Assembly: GCF_014647855.1 (NCBI RefSeq)
Contig: NZ_BMPZ01000002.1
Span: forward strand, 62,001-126,000
Reading direction: 5' to 3'
Origin: Shewanella gelidii
GTDB taxonomy: Bacteria; Pseudomonadota; Gammaproteobacteria; Enterobacterales; Shewanellaceae
DNA length: 64,000 nucleotides
Made by a program: the position numbers and the translations under genes. Below the pieces are notes generated by a model. It saw only the letters and a program-made list of their open reading frames with translations. It had not been told where the DNA came from and did no database searches. Of the stretch, positions 1 through 9,160 are shown piece after piece; position 1 is the first letter of the stretch, and each line of letters starts with the position of its first letter.

Positions 1-786
1 AAAGATTCGTTCGTAAGAACATTGATGATTGTCGTTGGCCTATGTTTTGTGTGTTCGATGTGTGTATCGACTGCCGCAGTTTTGCTAAAGCCAACACAAA
101 ATGAAAACAAGCTGCTTGATAAGCAAAAGTATATTTTGTCAGCTGCAGGTTTGATTGATTTATCTAAAGGCAGCGTTGACAAAAAAGAAGTATTAAGCAC
201 GTATAGTAAGTACGTTGAAGCGAAGTTGGTTGACCTGAAAACAGGTGACTGGGTTGAAGGCGTCAACGCTGATACTTATGACCAAAAGAAAGCAGCTCGC
301 GATAGCGAAACCTCTTTCAAACCTGTGAACGATATTGCTTCGGTTAAACGAGTTGCCAATCAGGTGGTTGTTTATCTTGTGCGAGATGACGCAGGTCAGT
401 TGAAAACGGTTATTTTACCGGTCAGAGGCTATGGCTTATGGTCAACCATGTACGCTTTCCTTGCGGTTGAACCTGATCTCAATACGATTCAAAGCTTAGT
501 GTATTACGACTTCTCGGGTTCGGGTGAAACGCCTGGACTTGGTGGTGAAGTGCAAAACCCGAAATGGGTTGCTAAGTGGCAAGGCAAGAAGTTATACGAT
601 GCCAAAGGTGAGCTCGCTATTAGTGTGACTAAAAACCCTGTTATAGCAGCTTCTGAGCATGGTGTTGATGCCCTTAGTGGTGCAACGTTAACGGGTAATG
701 GTGTGCAATACTCTCTTGAGTTTTGGTTAGGTGAAGAAGGATTTGCGAGCTTTATTGAGAAAGCGCGTAAAGGAGGGCTGAGCTAA
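1..786 (+). CDS. nqrC: Na+-translocating NADH-quinone reductase subunit C (5' end outside window)
   Basis: This subunit of the sodium-pumping NADH:quinone oxidoreductase carries a covalently bound FMN that passes electrons toward ubiquinone at the inner membrane. The frame is open from base 1, with Lys-Asp-Ser-Phe-Val-Arg-Thr before the first possible internal start at 22 (TTG) or 25 (ATG). Family members begin with a short N-terminal stretch of that kind, so I take the gene to be truncated by the window edge by only a few codons. One N-terminal membrane helix follows, then a periplasmic FMN-binding domain. The flavinylation motif Ser-Gly-Ala-Thr lies at about 676-687, and that Thr is the usual FMN attachment site. 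The [10 protein letters not shown] motif is also present. The stop overlaps the nqrD start (TAATG). The downstream flavin transferase apbE would load the FMN. Identification is firm. Confidence 0.96.
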   Translation, partial: KDSFVRTLMIVVGLCFVCSMCVSTAAVLLKPTQNENKLLDKQKYILSAAGLIDLSKGSVDKKEVLSTYSKYVEAKLVDLKTGDWVEGVNADTYDQKKAARDSETSFKPVNDIASVKRVANQVVVYLVRDDAGQLKTVILPVRGYGLWSTMYAFLAVEPDLNTIQSLVYYDFSGSGETPGLGGEVQNPKWVAKWQGKKLYDAKGELAISVTKNPVIAASEHGVDALSGATLTGNGVQYSLEFWLGEEGFASFIEKARKGGLS

Positions 787-1418
787 TGGCTGATTCAAAA
801 GAACTAAAACAGGTCTTAACTGGGCCAATTATTAGCAATAACCCAATTGCGTTGCAAATCTTGGGTGTCTGTAGTGCGCTAGCTGTGACCAGTAAAATGG
901 AAACCGCCTTAGTGATGACCATTGCACTGACTGCGGTAACCGCATTCTCTAATTTGTTTATCTCAATTATTCGAAATCACATTCCAAGTAGTGTGCGGAT
1001 TATTGTGCAGATGACAATTATTGCGTCTTTGGTGATCGTTGTTGACCAAGTACTACAAGCTTATGCCTATGACGTTGCCAAGCAGCTTTCAGTCTTCGTG
1101 GGTTTGATTATCACGAACTGTATCGTGATGGGGCGTGCAGAAGCCTATGCAATGAAAACGCCGCCTATGATGAGTTTCTTTGACGGTATCGGTAACGGAC
1201 TGGGTTACGGTGCAATCTTGCTCTCAGTTGGCTTCGTGCGTGAACTGTTTGGTAATGGTTCGTTATTTGGTATCGAAATCTTGCAAAAGATTTCTGACGG
1301 TGGTTGGTATCAGCCAAATGGTTTGTTACTGCTTCCTCCAAGTGCATTCTTCCTCATTGGTGGTTTGATTTGGATTATCCGTACCTATAAGCCTGAACAA
1401 GTCGAAGCGAAAGGGTAA
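786..1418 (+). CDS. nqrD: Na+-translocating NADH-quinone reductase subunit D
   Basis: Integral membrane subunit of the NQR complex, 210 residues, with about six hydrophobic helices. NqrD and NqrE are inverted-topology paralogues that hold an Fe-S centre between them in the membrane. The expected cysteines are visible at residues 29 (ILGVC) and 112 (ITNC), the positions known for the Vibrio cholerae protein. The MGRAEAYA motif just after Cys112 is typical. The ATG overlaps the nqrC stop codon, so translation is probably coupled. The length is normal and there is no sign of damage. Confidence 0.97.
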   Translation: MADSKELKQVLTGPIISNNPIALQILGVCSALAVTSKMETALVMTIALTAVTAFSNLFISIIRNHIPSSVRIIVQMTIIASLVIVVDQVLQAYAYDVAKQLSVFVGLIITNCIVMGRAEAYAMKTPPMMSFFDGIGNGLGYGAILLSVGFVRELFGNGSLFGIEILQKISDGGWYQPNGLLLLPPSAFFLIGGLIWIIRTYKPEQVEAKG

Positions 1419-1422
1419 ACGC

Positions 1423-2031
1423 ATGGAACATTATTTAAGTTTATTAGTTCGAGCCGTTTTCATTGAAAATATGGCGTTGTCTTTCTTCTTGGGAATGTGT
1501 ACGTTTCTTGCGGTTTCTAAGAAGGTTACGACGGCAATGGGACTCGGTGTGGCTGTTATTGTCGTTCTTGCAATCTCAGTACCTACTAACCAGATTATTT
1601 ACCAAGGTATCTTAGCGCCAGGTGCTCTTGCTTGGGCTGGAGTTCCCGATGCAGATTTGAGCTTCCTAAAGTTCATTACTTTTATCGGTGTGATCGCTGC
1701 TTTAGTGCAAATCCTTGAGATGGCGCTAGATAAGTATTTCCCACCGCTATACAACGCGTTAGGTATTTTCCTACCTTTGATTACGGTGAACTGCGCAATT
1801 TTTGGTGCCGTATCTTTCATGGTTGAGCGTGATTATAACCATATTGAAAGCGTTGTATTTGGTATTGGCTCTGGTGTGGGCTGGGCTTTGGCTATCGTTC
1901 TACTTGCAGGTATTCGCGAGAAGATGAAGTACGCAGATGTTCCTGATGGCTTACGTGGTCTAGGTATTACATTCGTGACTACAGGTTTAATGGCCTTAGG
2001 TTTTATGTCGTTCTCTGGTGTGTCTCTTTAA
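1423..2031 (+). CDS. nqrE: Na+-translocating NADH-quinone reductase subunit E
   Basis: Paralogue and partner of NqrD, 202 residues, again with about six membrane helices. Cysteines at residue 26 (GMC) and about 124 (TVNC) correspond to the pair that completes the intramembrane Fe-S site with NqrD. The gene starts 4 bases after nqrD and ends 46 bases before nqrF, inside the same operon. Length and sequence are ordinary for the family. Confidence 0.97.
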   Translation: MEHYLSLLVRAVFIENMALSFFLGMCTFLAVSKKVTTAMGLGVAVIVVLAISVPTNQIIYQGILAPGALAWAGVPDADLSFLKFITFIGVIAALVQILEMALDKYFPPLYNALGIFLPLITVNCAIFGAVSFMVERDYNHIESVVFGIGSGVGWALAIVLLAGIREKMKYADVPDGLRGLGITFVTTGLMALGFMSFSGVSL

Positions 2032-2077
2032 GAGTCGACAGTAGGCTGAGTAATTTGAACCTTTTAAGGATAAGTTG

Positions 2078-3337
2078 ATGGATATTATTCTTGGTATTTT
2101 AGAAGCGACCCCGATAGATGTTTATTTGGGCGTAACGATGTTTACCGCAATCGTCGTGGTTTTGGTCCTAGTGATTTTATTTGCTAAATCAAAATTGGTA
2201 TCGAGTGGTGACGTCGTAATCGGCATCAATAATGATGCGGAAAAAGGCATTACAACGGGTGCTGGCGGAAAGCTACTAGGTGCGCTTTCTGACAATGGTA
2301 TTTTCGTATCAAGTGCTTGTGGCGGCGGTGGCTCTTGCGGTCAATGTCGTGTGAAAATTAAATCTGGCGGTGGTGATATTTTACCAACCGAGCTCGACCA
2401 TATCAGCAAGGGTGAAGCCCGTGACGGTTGTCGTTTATCTTGTCAGGTGAACGTAAAGACCGATATGGAAATTGAGCTCGACGAAGAAATCTTTGGTGTG
2501 AAGAAGTGGGAATGTAGCGTTATTTCTAACGACAACAAGGCCACTTTTATTAAAGAGCTGAAACTAGCGATTCCTGATGGTGAGTCTGTACCATTCCGTG
2601 CGGGTGGGTATATTCAAATTGAAGCACCAGCGCATCATGTAAAATATGCAGATTATGATATCCCTGCAGAGTATCGTGGCGACTGGGAACACTTTGGATT
2701 CTTTAAGCTTGAGTCTAAAGTAGATGATGAAACAATTCGTGCATATTCCATGGCAAACTATCCTGAAGAGGAAGGGATTATCATGTTGAATGTGCGGATT
2801 GCAACGCCACCACCACGGAACCTTTCGTTGCCTTGCGGCAAGATGTCTTCATACATTTGGAGTCTAAAAGAAGGTGACAAAGTGACAATTTCAGGCCCAT
2901 TTGGTGAGTTCTTCGCCAAAGAAACCGATGCAGAAATGGTCTTTGTTGGTGGTGGTGCTGGTATGGCACCCATGCGTTCTCATATCTTTGATCAGCTAAA
3001 ACGCTTGAAGTCTAAGCGCAAGATGAGCTTTTGGTATGGTGCACGTTCTAGCCGTGAAATGTTCTATGTTGAAGATTTTGACGGTCTAGCGGCCGACAAT
3101 GAAAACTTCGATTGGCATGTCGCGTTATCCGATCCACAACCTGAAGACAATTGGGATGGCTATACAGGCTTTATTCATAATGTATTATACGAAAACTATC
3201 TGCGTGATCATGAAGCACCAGAAGATTGCGAATTTTACATGTGTGGCCCACCAATGATGAACGCAGCTGTGATTAGTATGCTTAAAGATCTTGGTGTGGA
3301 AGATGAGAATATACTTCTCGATGATTTTGGTGGATAA
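2078..3337 (+). CDS. nqrF: Na+-translocating NADH-quinone reductase subunit F (NADH-oxidising)
   Basis: Electron entry subunit: it oxidises NADH through FAD and a 2Fe-2S cluster. I choose ATG 2078 (419 residues) over TTG 2075 because a TAAGGA ribosome site sits 7 bases upstream of the ATG. Domain order is an N-terminal membrane anchor (about residues 13-36), a plant-type ferredoxin domain with cluster ligands Cys81, Cys87, Cys90 and Cys122, then a ferredoxin-reductase module. That module shows RAYSMANYP for [14 protein letters not shown] for the nucleotide, and the C-terminal CGPPMMN with a terminal DDFGG. Cysteine spacing matches the V. cholerae enzyme exactly. It is the last structural gene of the nqr operon. 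Confidence 0.97.
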   Translation: MDIILGILEATPIDVYLGVTMFTAIVVVLVLVILFAKSKLVSSGDVVIGINNDAEKGITTGAGGKLLGALSDNGIFVSSACGGGGSCGQCRVKIKSGGGDILPTELDHISKGEARDGCRLSCQVNVKTDMEIELDEEIFGVKKWECSVISNDNKATFIKELKLAIPDGESVPFRAGGYIQIEAPAHHVKYADYDIPAEYRGDWEHFGFFKLESKVDDETIRAYSMANYPEEEGIIMLNVRIATPPPRNLSLPCGKMSSYIWSLKEGDKVTISGPFGEFFAKETDAEMVFVGGGAGMAPMRSHIFDQLKRLKSKRKMSFWYGARSSREMFYVEDFDGLAADNENFDWHVALSDPQPEDNWDGYTGFIHNVLYENYLRDHEAPEDCEFYMCGPPMMNAAVISMLKDLGVEDENILLDDFGG

Positions 3338-3426
3338 ACCTTAATCGCACTTTATGGCGCTGTATGTTCAAATAGAGCTGCAGCGCTTTGTTGTTATTGT
3401 GTAATCAAAGAGAACCGCTGGTCAGT

Positions 3427-4455
3427 ATGCAGAAGACCTTAAGTCATCAAATAAAAATGTGGCTAGCCTTTTTGGGGTTGGCTTTTTTGCTTTCTGCTTG
3501 TGCAGAACAAGAGCAAACAACCTTGCTTGTGGGCAACACCATGGGTACCACTTATCACATTAAAGTGGTTCCGAATAATCGCCTGCCCGATGCAAACCTA
3601 TTACAGGCTGAAATTGACCTTACCCTTGAGCAAGTAAACAACCAGATGTCGACTTACCGGCCCAAGTCCGAGTTGTCAAAGTTTAACTCAATGCCTCGAG
3701 AGCAAAGTGTTGAGGTGTCGGCTGATACGGTAAAAGTACTCAAAGAAAGTTTTCGTTTGTATAAGCTGACTGATGGTGCTTTAGATATCACTTTAGGGCC
3801 ACTAGTGAACCTATGGGGGTTTGGCCCTGATAAGCGTCCGAATCGTATACCGACGGATGACATGATTAATTTTGCGAAGCGACAAACTGGCATTGAGCAT
3901 GTGTCTATTCAAGGTTATAAACTCAACAAACATATTCCAGAGCTTTATGTTGATCTGTCATCGGTCGCTAAGGGGTTTGGCGTTGATAAGGTTGCTGAGT
4001 TGCTCGATAAATATCAAGTCAAAGGCTATATGGTTGAAATTGGCGGTGAGCTAAGAGTGAAAGGAACGAAGCCCGGTAATAAACCATGGCGGGTCGCTGT
4101 TGAGCAACCCACGGTCGATGAGCGTCGAGTTCAACAAGTCATTGAGCCAGGCAACATGGCTATGGCGACATCGGGCGACTATCGAAACTATTATGAAGGT
4201 GACGGTCGTCGATATTCCCATTTGATCGATCCACGGACCGGTTACCCTATCAATCATCGTTTAGCTTCAGCGACCGTGTTGCATCCATCCAGTATGACTG
4301 CTGATGGCTTAGCGACTGCAATGATGGTATTGGGTACCCAAGCTTCGCTCGCTTTAGCTCATCAAGAAAATTTGGCGGTGATGCTAATTGAGAAACAAAA
4401 TGATGGTTTTAAGGTCTACTATAGTGATGCCTTTAAACCCTTTATCAAAGAGTAG
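3427..4455 (+). CDS. apbE: FAD:protein FMN transferase lipoprotein ApbE
   Basis: ApbE transfers FMN from FAD onto Thr or Ser of target proteins. Here the obvious targets are NqrC, encoded just upstream, and NqrB, whose gene should lie outside the window. I start at ATG 3427 because the product then has a compact lipoprotein signal: a hydrophobic segment ending in the lipobox LLSAC within the first 30 residues. The upstream TTG 3388 would add 13 polar residues with no support. ApbE family signatures are visible: GNTMGTTYHIKV near the N-terminus, DLSSVAKGFGVDKVAELL in the middle, and MATSGDYRNYY followed by HLIDPRTGYP near the C-terminus. Mature length is typical. Confidence 0.94.
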   Translation: MQKTLSHQIKMWLAFLGLAFLLSACAEQEQTTLLVGNTMGTTYHIKVVPNNRLPDANLLQAEIDLTLEQVNNQMSTYRPKSELSKFNSMPREQSVEVSADTVKVLKESFRLYKLTDGALDITLGPLVNLWGFGPDKRPNRIPTDDMINFAKRQTGIEHVSIQGYKLNKHIPELYVDLSSVAKGFGVDKVAELLDKYQVKGYMVEIGGELRVKGTKPGNKPWRVAVEQPTVDERRVQQVIEPGNMAMATSGDYRNYYEGDGRRYSHLIDPRTGYPINHRLASATVLHPSSMTADGLATAMMVLGTQASLALAHQENLAVMLIEKQNDGFKVYYSDAFKPFIKE

Positions 4456-4527
4456 CCTTTAGGCATACGATACCGTTATTTACTCGTGTAGGGCAGTTCA
4501 AGTCAGCTGCCCGACTAGGAGAAAGTT

Positions 4528-4752
4528 ATGAGTAGTTTTATCGCTGCATTCGTTGTTTTACTTGTATTTTTTTTGCTCATGTCTGTGGGTTATATCATCA
4601 AGAAAAAGGCTGTTGAGGGAAGTTGCGGTGGTCTTGGCGCACTTGGGATTGAGAAAGCTTGTGACTGCGATAATCCATGTGATGCGCGTAAAGCGCGAAT
4701 GGCTGCCGAAGAAGCGCGTGAAAAAAAGCTCGCTCAAAATCGAATTTTGTAA
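4528..4752 (+). CDS. nqrM: NQR maturation protein NqrM (DUF539)
   Basis: Small membrane-anchored protein of 74 residues needed to assemble the Fe site of the NqrD/NqrE pair. An AGGAG ribosome site stands 6-8 bases before the ATG. Residues 5-24 form one membrane helix. The conserved cysteine cluster is present at Cys33, Cys45, Cys47 and Cys51 (GSCGG and ACDCDNPC). A charged helix of Ala, Arg, Glu and Lys ends the protein. Its place directly after apbE is the standard arrangement in marine gammaproteobacteria. Confidence 0.95.
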   Translation: MSSFIAAFVVLLVFFLLMSVGYIIKKKAVEGSCGGLGALGIEKACDCDNPCDARKARMAAEEAREKKLAQNRIL

Positions 4753-5187
4753 GTGCCTAAGCCTTTCACCGGGTTCAATGTTTGATATCTTTAGCGAAAT
4801 TTAATCTTTGTGGTTCAACGCATTTAAACATGGGCGTTGGATGATATTAGCCTCTCAATGACCAAAGGAATTTTTCGTGCTTTGGGACGGGAGGCTTTTT
4901 TATGGCACCCTTCCCGTACATGGAAGTGCTTTATGTGACATGTTATTTCAACAACGACCTTGTGATGATCACTTCCCCTTTGCTTCGTTAGTCCTCATTG
5001 TCTTTGTATCCTCCTTCATCAACTTTGAGGTATCGAACTAACCCCGAAACAACTTGATACCTTTTAAGCTATCTCTAAGTGTCTTGATACAGCAAGTGTT
5101 CAGTTATTAATCGTATGATGACTAAGTGAAAACGAATACTAATATCAAGCCCATCAACAGATGCAATGCCAGCTCTCGGAGGTTCAT
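4753..5187 (+). other. Intergenic region after nqrM, no gene seen
   Basis: About 435 bases. Around 4850-4900 there is AGCCTC followed about 40 bases later by GAGGCT and a run of six T. This could be a weak long-loop terminator for the nqr-apbE-nqrM group, but the loop is too long to be convincing. The stretch 5040-5090 contains CTTGATAC twice. I see no open frame with a ribosome site until 5188. Confidence 0.4.
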
Positions 5188-5484
5188 ATGACAATTGCTT
5201 TACCTATTCGCTCTAGGCTTCCAACCATAGAAGTTATGGCGTACCACCTACTTTCAAATGAAGACAATTCCGGTAGAACGCTAGATACGCAACTGCGAGA
5301 GACGGAAACTCATATGCAGCATTTGAAGCAAAAGGTCGCTGCTTTAGAGGCTGAATTAAGCGTGTTACGATCGTCATCAATGCCCAGTCTTCAGAGCAAA
5401 CAAACGCTGCAAATTCGAGCGCCACAGCAAATGAGTTTGAATGGTGATGAGCTCGAATTTATCAATACTTTGTTTAATTCGTAA
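5188..5484 (+). CDS. Small coiled-coil protein of unknown function
   Basis: Encodes 98 residues. I choose ATG 5188 rather than 5161 because CGGAGG lies 6 bases upstream of it. The protein has no signal peptide or membrane helix. Residues about 32-62 (TQLRETETHMQHLKQKVAALE) have heptad spacing of Leu, Met, Val and Ala and should form a coiled coil. The tail is hydrophilic and ends with DELEFINTLFNS. I do not recognise the family. It stands alone between nqrM and dinB; the LexA box begins about 100 bases after it and belongs to dinB. Confidence 0.7.
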   Translation: MTIALPIRSRLPTIEVMAYHLLSNEDNSGRTLDTQLRETETHMQHLKQKVAALEAELSVLRSSSMPSLQSKQTLQIRAPQQMSLNGDELEFINTLFNS

Positions 5485-5586
5485 GTGCAAAGCATCAGTT
5501 ATTTTGGATAACCTTGATGTGGAGTGCATACTCAACGTTCACTTGACGTAAAATTCTCAGTGCTGTTTTCTAGAAAAGCTTGATCA

Positions 5587-5602
5587 CTGTCTATGTATAC
5601 AG
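5587..5602 (+). promoter_or_regulatory. LexA (SOS) box upstream of dinB
   Basis: CTG-TCTATGTATA-CAG matches the gammaproteobacterial LexA consensus CTG-N10-CAG exactly, with the alternating TA-rich core. It ends 25 bases before the dinB start codon at 5628, so LexA would block the promoter until DNA damage. Confidence 0.88.
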
Positions 5603-5627
5603 TAGTCTAGTTGTGGAGGGCAGTTAT

Positions 5628-6701
5628 TTGAAAAAGATTATTCATATCGATATGGACTGTTATTTTGCAGCTGTAGAGATGCGGGACTTTCCTGAGCTTA
5701 GGAATAAACCCGTTGCCGTCGGAGGCAGTCATGAGCGCCGCGGGGTAATCAGTACCTGCAATTATCTAGCGAGACAGTTCGGTGTTCGCTCTGCGATGGC
5801 AACCGCGTATGCACACCGATTATGTCCTCACCTTGTGTTAGTGCCCGGCCGAATGCAAGTCTATAAAGAAATATCGCAACAAATTCGCGCTATTTTTTCC
5901 CGTTATACTGAGTTAATCGAACCTTTATCACTTGATGAGGCCTACCTTGATGTAAGCGATTGCCAAGAATACCAAGGCTCTGCAACACGTATTGCGGAAG
6001 CCATCCGGAAGGACATTTTTGACGAGACTGGATTGACTGCCTCGGCTGGGATTGCGCCTATCAAGTTTCTGGCGAAAATCGCCTCTGATCTTAATAAACC
6101 CAATGGGCAATATGTGATTACACCCGATGATATTCCTGAATTTGTTGAAACCTTGCCTTTGCGAAAAATCCCCGGTGTCGGAAAAGTTACGGGAAAGAAG
6201 TTAGAAGCTCTGGGCTTGCATACTTGTGGTGATGTACAGCGCTATCCGAATCATCAGCTGATAGAGCAGTTTGGTAAGTTTGGACATTTGCTAATAGAGC
6301 GCTCCAAAGGTATCGATAACCGTGGTATCTCAGCCCATCGGGAAAGAAAGTCAGTTGGTGTAGAAACGACTTTGGCAAAAGATATTCATACCTTGTCACA
6401 ATGCGAACAGATCATGCCCGGACTGATCCAAGAGCTTTCTGTGAGAGTTAGTCGTAGCGCGAAAGAGCGTCGGATTCAAAAGCAGGTAGTAAAGCTCAAA
6501 TTTAGTGACTTTAAGCAAACGACGATAGAGCAACGAAGTGATGAAATCTCGGTCAAGCTGTTTTACGATTTGCTCAATCAAGCAATAGAGAGGAGAGGGG
6601 ATAGGGGCATCCGTTTGCTAGGGGTTTCAGTAGGACTGCATAGTGAAAAGGAAGCGCCGCTGCAGGAGTCTGATACGACGCAATTGGGTTTTTGTTTCTA
6701 A
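5628..6701 (+). CDS. dinB: DNA polymerase IV (translesion, Y family)
   Basis: Error-prone polymerase that bypasses lesions during the SOS response; 357 residues. I start at TTG 5628, after GGAGGG with 7 bases spacing. This gives the classical N-terminus [19 protein letters not shown], and any longer start would run through the LexA box. Catalytic carboxylates are visible: Asp8 in IDMD and the Asp-Glu pair in SLDEAYLDV. The palm and fingers carry [18 protein letters not shown], the thumb helix-hairpin-helix is [15 protein letters not shown], and a little-finger domain follows. The C-terminus QLGFCF resembles the beta-clamp binding peptide. All elements look intact. Confidence 0.95.
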   Translation: MKKIIHIDMDCYFAAVEMRDFPELRNKPVAVGGSHERRGVISTCNYLARQFGVRSAMATAYAHRLCPHLVLVPGRMQVYKEISQQIRAIFSRYTELIEPLSLDEAYLDVSDCQEYQGSATRIAEAIRKDIFDETGLTASAGIAPIKFLAKIASDLNKPNGQYVITPDDIPEFVETLPLRKIPGVGKVTGKKLEALGLHTCGDVQRYPNHQLIEQFGKFGHLLIERSKGIDNRGISAHRERKSVGVETTLAKDIHTLSQCEQIMPGLIQELSVRVSRSAKERRIQKQVVKLKFSDFKQTTIEQRSDEISVKLFYDLLNQAIERRGDRGIRLLGVSVGLHSEKEAPLQESDTTQLGFCF

Positions 6702-6759
6702 GCTGTGTTTTGGCACTGTCTATGGTTTAGAATTTGGCGTTTAGTACTGAACACATAAT

Positions 6760-7341
6760 TTATAGCAGCTTTTCTGGTCTTGCTTCAATATCGTTAACGA
6801 TAGCGTAGGCGAGTGCATCTTTCTTGCTATGGAAATAGTAGCTACTTAGTCCCTGACTTAGTTTCCATTTCTTGTCAGCAGTCTTTACTGTTTCATCTGC
6901 TTCATTTTTGGCGCCATTGATAGCTTTTTCCATCTCAGTAGTCTGATCATAATCCTTGTCCCCAGCAAATAGGGTTTTGAGATTCAAGATGGCAACCAAA
7001 AGTGCAAATGGATATACAGCCGCGCCCACAAAATAAAAAAATACAATTTTAATCATTTTAAAGATTGAGCTGTGTTTATCATTGTGAAAAACCGCAACCC
7101 GCATAGAGAGCTCGCTTTTCTTAGCATGGTACGAGCCGCCGGTTAGGGTTGCTGCGCCAAGTGCAGCCAAACCATTGATCATCATGAGTGCTGCGAGGGC
7201 GAAGAAGCCCCATCCTATATAGAGAACCCATTCTTCAACGCGATTTGCTTCGGCATAGGCTAAGGTTCCAAAACCAATTCCAAACAATATGGCAATGAGG
7301 AGGGAGTCTTTGACAGCATGAAGCATTGCGTTCTTTCGCAT
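6760..7341 (-). CDS. Inner membrane protein of unknown function
   Basis: 193 residues on the minus strand, preceded by an AAGGAT ribosome site. Hydrophobic segments lie at about residues 11-30, 40-66 and 96-122, so three membrane helices are likely. A hydrophilic C-terminal half (about 125-193) is rich in Lys, Asp and Glu. I do not recognise the family. It lies downstream of pepD on the same strand, but a strong terminator separates the two, so it probably has its own promoter. Confidence 0.72.
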   Translation of the reverse strand: MRKNAMLHAVKDSLLIAILFGIGFGTLAYAEANRVEEWVLYIGWGFFALAALMMINGLAALGAATLTGGSYHAKKSELSMRVAVFHNDKHSSIFKMIKIVFFYFVGAAVYPFALLVAILNLKTLFAGDKDYDQTTEMEKAINGAKNEADETVKTADKKWKLSQGLSSYYFHSKKDALAYAIVNDIEARPEKLL

Positions 7342-7460
7342 TTTTATATCCTTATAAATGAAGTTGTTAAGAGAAAGTGATTATAAATAAAGCAACTAAA
7401 GATGCAATTTAAATGCTTTATTTGGGGCGGTTTTGTGATCTTGATGGCTGTTGCAATAAA

Positions 7461-7481
7461 AAAGCGCCTTATAGGCGCTTT
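7461..7481 (-). terminator. Intrinsic terminator of pepD
   Basis: Perfect 8-base stem AAAGCGCC / GGCGCTTT with a TTATA loop. On the minus strand the T-rich tract follows (complement of AATAAAA at 7455-7461). It lies 21 bases after the pepD stop. Confidence 0.88.
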
Positions 7482-7502
7482 TAGTGGTAGATAGTTGTAG
7501 AA

Positions 7503-8963
7503 CTAGTCTTTCGTTGGAATACGCTCAAGCACGGCTAGCAGCAATTTCCAGTATTGATCGACGGTTTCAATCAAGACTTTTTCATCCGGGCTATGGGGGA
7601 AGCGAATCGTTGGGCCTATTGAAACCATGTCCATGTCTGGGTACGGTTTTTTAAACAGACCACACTCTAGTCCAGCATGGATAACCATGATTGTTGGCTC
7701 TTTGTGGTAAATGGCTTCATAGGTCTCTTTGACGATAGCCATCACCGGTGATGTGCTATCGGGTTTCCAGCCTGGATATGCGCCACTAAACTCAATATCC
7801 GCACCGGCAAGGTTGGTGATGGCATTGAGTACGGTTTCAACTTCTTGACGACCTGAATCTAATAAAGAACGAATTAAACATAGGATGTTTACCGATTCAG
7901 CTTCAGTACTGATAACGCCAACATTAAGTGATGTTTCTGTTACCCCTTCAATTTCATCGCTCATGCGAGTAACGCCGTTTGGGCAAGCATGCAACAGTTC
8001 GATCAAAGTCTGCTGTGTTTCTTCACTCATCACTTGGGTTGCTGCTGGCACTTCTTCCAGTGTGAGGACCATATCAGGATCTGCGATGGCGAGTTCTTCG
8101 CGAACGAGCGCTTGGAAGTCTTGAATCAATTGCTGCAGACGATCGACATTTTCCGTAGGGATCATAAAGCTAACGCTTGCCTCCCTTGGGATGGCGTTGC
8201 GTAAAGAACCACCGGTAAAGTTTGTCAACTCCAAAGCGAGTTCTTCTTCATGGTTGAAAAGGAAACGAGCCAACAGTTTATTGGCGTTTCCGCGACCGAG
8301 GTGGATATTTACCCCTGAATGACCGCCTTTTAATCCGGATAGTGACAATGTAAACGTGGGGTTGGTAGGCTCCGGTGCTTGCCAAACCATAGGCAGGGTT
8401 ATTTGTGCATCAACTCCACCCGCACAACCCATATATATTTCACCTTCTTGCTCAGAGTCGGTATTGATCAAAATATCCGCCTCTAACATGCCAGCTTCTA
8501 AGCCAAAGGCACCCGTCATTCCAGCTTCTTCATCTATGGTCAGTAATACTTCAAGAGGGCCGTGTTTGATATCGTCTGCGCCCAATATGGCTAGGGCTGA
8601 GGCCATGCCTATGCCGTTGTCTGCCCCTAATGTCGTGCCTGACGCTTTAACCCACTCACCATCAATGACAGGTTGAATTGGGTCGGTCAAAAAGTCATGA
8701 TTTTTGTCAGCATTTTTTTGCGGAACCATATCAATATGTGCTTGGATGACCACAACCTTTCGATCTTCCATCCCTGGCGTCGCTGGCTTTTGGATAATTA
8801 AGTTGCCAACCTTGTCTTCGACAACTTTTAGCTGTTTTTCTTTTGCCCAATCTTGAATAAATGAGCTCAGTGCTTGCTCATGCTTTGAAGGGTGCGGAAT
8901 AGCGCATATTTGTTCAAACCATTGCCATAAAGGCTGTGGCTGTAGTTGGCTTAACGTGGTCAC
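7503..8963 (-). CDS. pepD: Aminoacyl-histidine dipeptidase (peptidase D, M20 family)
   Basis: Cytosolic zinc dipeptidase that cleaves carnosine-like Xaa-His and other dipeptides; 486 residues, the usual size. The start is GTG 8963 with AGGAG 6 bases upstream on the minus strand. Di-metal site residues of the M20 family are visible: His76 and Asp78 in QAHIDMV, Asp115 in LGADNGIG, Glu145-Glu146 in IDEEAG, Asp169 in NTDSEQEG, and a late His in IHAGLECGLF. The lid/dimerisation domain follows the first metal-binding half. It is transcribed divergently from the M17 peptidase gene. Confidence 0.95.
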   Translation of the reverse strand: MTTLSQLQPQPLWQWFEQICAIPHPSKHEQALSSFIQDWAKEKQLKVVEDKVGNLIIQKPATPGMEDRKVVVIQAHIDMVPQKNADKNHDFLTDPIQPVIDGEWVKASGTTLGADNGIGMASALAILGADDIKHGPLEVLLTIDEEAGMTGAFGLEAGMLEADILINTDSEQEGEIYMGCAGGVDAQITLPMVWQAPEPTNPTFTLSLSGLKGGHSGVNIHLGRGNANKLLARFLFNHEEELALELTNFTGGSLRNAIPREASVSFMIPTENVDRLQQLIQDFQALVREELAIADPDMVLTLEEVPAATQVMSEETQQTLIELLHACPNGVTRMSDEIEGVTETSLNVGVISTEAESVNILCLIRSLLDSGRQEVETVLNAITNLAGADIEFSGAYPGWKPDSTSPVMAIVKETYEAIYHKEPTIMVIHAGLECGLFKKPYPDMDMVSIGPTIRFPHSPDEKVLIETVDQYWKLLLAVLERIPTKD

Positions 8964-9160
8964 GTTAGACTCCTAATTATTATTTAAATATTGCTGTGAT
9001 TTAGCTGAATACGAACTGGCGCTAGTCTAGCATAAATGCAGTAGCGGCCGTAAATCCTTACCGACAAAACGACGGTCTACAAAGCATTTGCCAAGGCCGA
9101 GTATTCGGCGAATAATGCATAGGATAAACGCCGCAACATCATGAATAAAAAGGAACCGGT

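Noticed and set aside
2758..2973. Minus-strand frames opposite nqrF
   Set aside because: Fully inside a well-supported gene, without start signals.
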